A program made the translations under genes and the position numbers. Under the pieces are notes generated by a model that was not told the origin of the DNA, did no database searches, and saw only the letters and a program-made list of their open reading frames with translations. Shown here one piece after another: positions 62,774-64,000 of a DNA stretch of 64,000 bases (the stretch's first letter is position 1; every line of letters begins with the position of its first letter). The DNA is from Hoeflea sp. 108 (lineage in GTDB: Bacteria > Pseudomonadota > Alphaproteobacteria > Rhizobiales > Rhizobiaceae): positions 1,986,839-2,050,838 of the forward strand of contig NZ_KB890024.1 in NCBI RefSeq assembly GCF_000372965.1, read 5' to 3'.

Positions 62774-63487
62774 ATGCGCACAGTTTCCCTTTCCCCTGAA
62801 CTGCTTGCCTATTCCGGGGGGCGCAATGCGGCCCCGCCGCCGCATCTCGGCACGCGCTACCTCAGGACCGGCGGCTTCCTGCCCGAGCCCGGCAACACCA
62901 TTGTCTGCCACGTGACGAAGGGGTCGTTGACGCAGGAGATACTGGTCGAGGCGCGCGACAAATATCTCGCCATGCCCGAAGCCCAGCAATTCGTTTTCAC
63001 GCCGATCACCAGTTTGCACATGACGCTGTTCCAGGGCATCATCGAGTATCGCCGTAAGCCCGGCTTCTGGCCTGAGGGCATCGCTCTCGACGCGCCGGTC
63101 GACGAGATGACCGACATCATGGCCGAGCGGCTGGAGACGCTGCCCGTCTTCGAGCCATTCCAGGTCGAGGTGACGCATGCGCGGCCGTCTGGCCTGCTGG
63201 TCGATGGCGCGAGCGAGCGTGACCGCAAGGCAATGCGCGCCTGGCGCGACGCACTCGCAGACCTGCTCGGTTACCGCCATCCAGATCATGACGACTATCC
63301 GTTCCACATCACCTTCGCCTACGCCATCGACTGGCTGGACAACGACGCGCTGCCGCGCTGGCAGGTCATGCTGGACGAGGTTGCCGGAGATATCAGGCGG
63401 AAGATGCCGATCCTTGAACTCGACCCGCCGGCCTTCTGCTCGTTCGAGGACATGAACCATTTTTGCGAACTGCTGGTGTTTGAATAG
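62774..63487 (+). CDS. DUF1868 protein with two H-x-T motifs (2H phosphoesterase-like)
   Basis: A 237-residue protein. Two HxT motifs, TSLHMTLFQGI (about residue 88) and YPFHITFAYAI (about residue 180), are spaced as in 2H phosphoesterases (LigT/cyclic phosphodiesterase fold). The start MRTVSLSPELLAYSGGRNAA and the terminal AFCSFEDMNHFCELLVFE match the DUF1868 family. Possible role: cyclic phosphodiester or 2',3'-cyclic nucleotide hydrolysis. ATG 62774 has no clear ribosome site; a TTG at 62753 is the alternative. Confidence 0.85.
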   Translation: MRTVSLSPELLAYSGGRNAAPPPHLGTRYLRTGGFLPEPGNTIVCHVTKGSLTQEILVEARDKYLAMPEAQQFVFTPITSLHMTLFQGIIEYRRKPGFWPEGIALDAPVDEMTDIMAERLETLPVFEPFQVEVTHARPSGLLVDGASERDRKAMRAWRDALADLLGYRHPDHDDYPFHITFAYAIDWLDNDALPRWQVMLDEVAGDIRRKMPILELDPPAFCSFEDMNHFCELLVFE

Positions 63488-63668
63488 CCTATGCGTTTGC
63501 CGAGGCAATGGCTCGGCCGCGAGCGTGGCGCCTCGAATGGCCTCTCTGCTGTTTGCGGTTCGACGGTGGTGGTTATCGTCTCTTGCTCTCGGGCGGCCTA
63601 TCAAACATAGGCTGTCGCCGGCGGGGCTCTCAAAGCCATCCGGCGAAGAAGCGACAAAGGATGAACAG

Positions 63669-64000
63669 ATGCTAGAAAGAATAAACCCCGATACCAGGTG
63701 GAGCGACGCTGTCGTCGTTGGGAACCTGATTTTCGTCGCTGGCCACACTGCAGAGAAGACGCGAGGCCAGTCGGTTCGCGAACAGACGGAAGAGGTCCTT
63801 CAGTTACTCGATGAGACGCTGGCTCAGGCCGGGGTGACGAAGAGGAACCTCGCCATGGTGCAGATTTATCTGGCGGATATGTCGAACTTCGACCTGATGA
63901 ACGAAGCTTGGGATCGATGGGTCATCCCCGGAGAAGCTCCGGCGAGGGCAACGGTCGAGTCCAGGCTCGCTTATCCTGATCTCGGCGTTGAAATCACTGC
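63669..64000 (+). CDS. RidA/YjgF family protein (cut by window edge)
   Basis: The first 110 codons of a RidA-like protein, which hydrolyse enamine/imine intermediates from PLP enzymes. MLERINPDTRWSDAVVVGNL, then IFVAGHTAEKTRGQSVREQT, and VEEVLQLLDETLAQAGVTKR-like helix followed by VQIYLADMSNFDLMNEAWDR and VIPGEAPARATVESRLAYPD (the family's P-A-R-A-T-V). The reading frame is open to the right edge; about ten residues should be missing. An AAGG lies just upstream. Confidence 0.93.
   Translation, partial: MLERINPDTRWSDAVVVGNLIFVAGHTAEKTRGQSVREQTEEVLQLLDETLAQAGVTKRNLAMVQIYLADMSNFDLMNEAWDRWVIPGEAPARATVESRLAYPDLGVEIT

Overview
The window looks like a chromosomal segment of a GC-rich alphaproteobacterium of the order Hyphomicrobiales (Mesorhizobium/Aminobacter-type). 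The evidence is gene content: a purC-purS-purQ-purL purine cluster, the F1-ATPase inhibitor subunit zeta (DUF1476), short DUF1127 proteins, minCDE, a split XdhC/CoxI maturation set, a DUF2259 secreted protein, and a palindromic intergenic repeat of a kind I recall from Mesorhizobium-like genomes. The species cannot be named from the sequence. No rRNA, tRNA, insertion sequence, prophage or CRISPR array was recognised. Base composition looks even, so most of the window reads as ordinary core or near-core chromosome with a few accessory cassettes.

Layout. 1-7.2 kb holds purine biosynthesis on the minus strand (purC, purS, a 77-residue coupled ORF, purQ, then purL running off the left edge), interrupted by a MocR-type regulator, a DUF1127 protein and a lipoprotein; the plus-strand ATPase zeta gene follows. 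7.3-15.6 kb holds small-molecule enzymes (HpcH/HpaI aldolase, RBBP9-type hydrolase, two-domain VOC protein, GNAT, monooxygenase), purB, a secreted DUF2259 protein with a membrane protein, and a peptidase S58 with an amino-acid-type binding protein. 15.8-21.2 kb is one plus-strand operon: flavin reductase, MoxR/CoxD ATPase, CoxE, two XdhC parts and a molybdopterin-binding/MocA fusion. This is a maturation kit for a molybdenum hydroxylase whose structural genes are absent here. 21-28.8 kb holds assorted hydrolases, a J-domain protein with a ParB-like protein, a YbaK protein, a GFA protein and a DeoR regulator. 28.9-32.3 kb encodes an autotransporter carrying a complete endonuclease/exonuclease/phosphatase domain. 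34.4-36.6 kb is an NfeD-slipin pair.

36.6-43.4 kb is a sugar ABC importer with nanK, nanE and a GntR regulator (ManNAc/sialic acid route, no lyase visible). 43.4-45.4 kb is a yeiH/yeiE pair. 45.7-47.5 kb is a large secreted LVIVD-type protein. 48-51 kb has an AraC regulator, an aldehyde dehydrogenase and a YhhN protein. 51.2-53.0 kb is minCDE. 53.1-55.8 kb pairs a hemerythrin protein with two split-barrel proteins, one fused to GAF and a winged-helix-like tail. 56.4-61.7 kb is a tightly overlapping siderophore/cobalamin-type ABC importer operon ending in a MATE exporter, with a divergent LysR gene. The right edge has a 2H-phosphoesterase-like DUF1868 protein and a truncated RidA gene.

The less ordinary items are the nuclease-type autotransporter, the split-barrel/GAF/winged-helix regulator, the palindromic repeat read in frame as the N-terminus of a secreted hydrolase, the tandem 23-bp repeat in front of the cox-type operon, and a C(UUCG)G hairpin in the first codons of the MATE gene.
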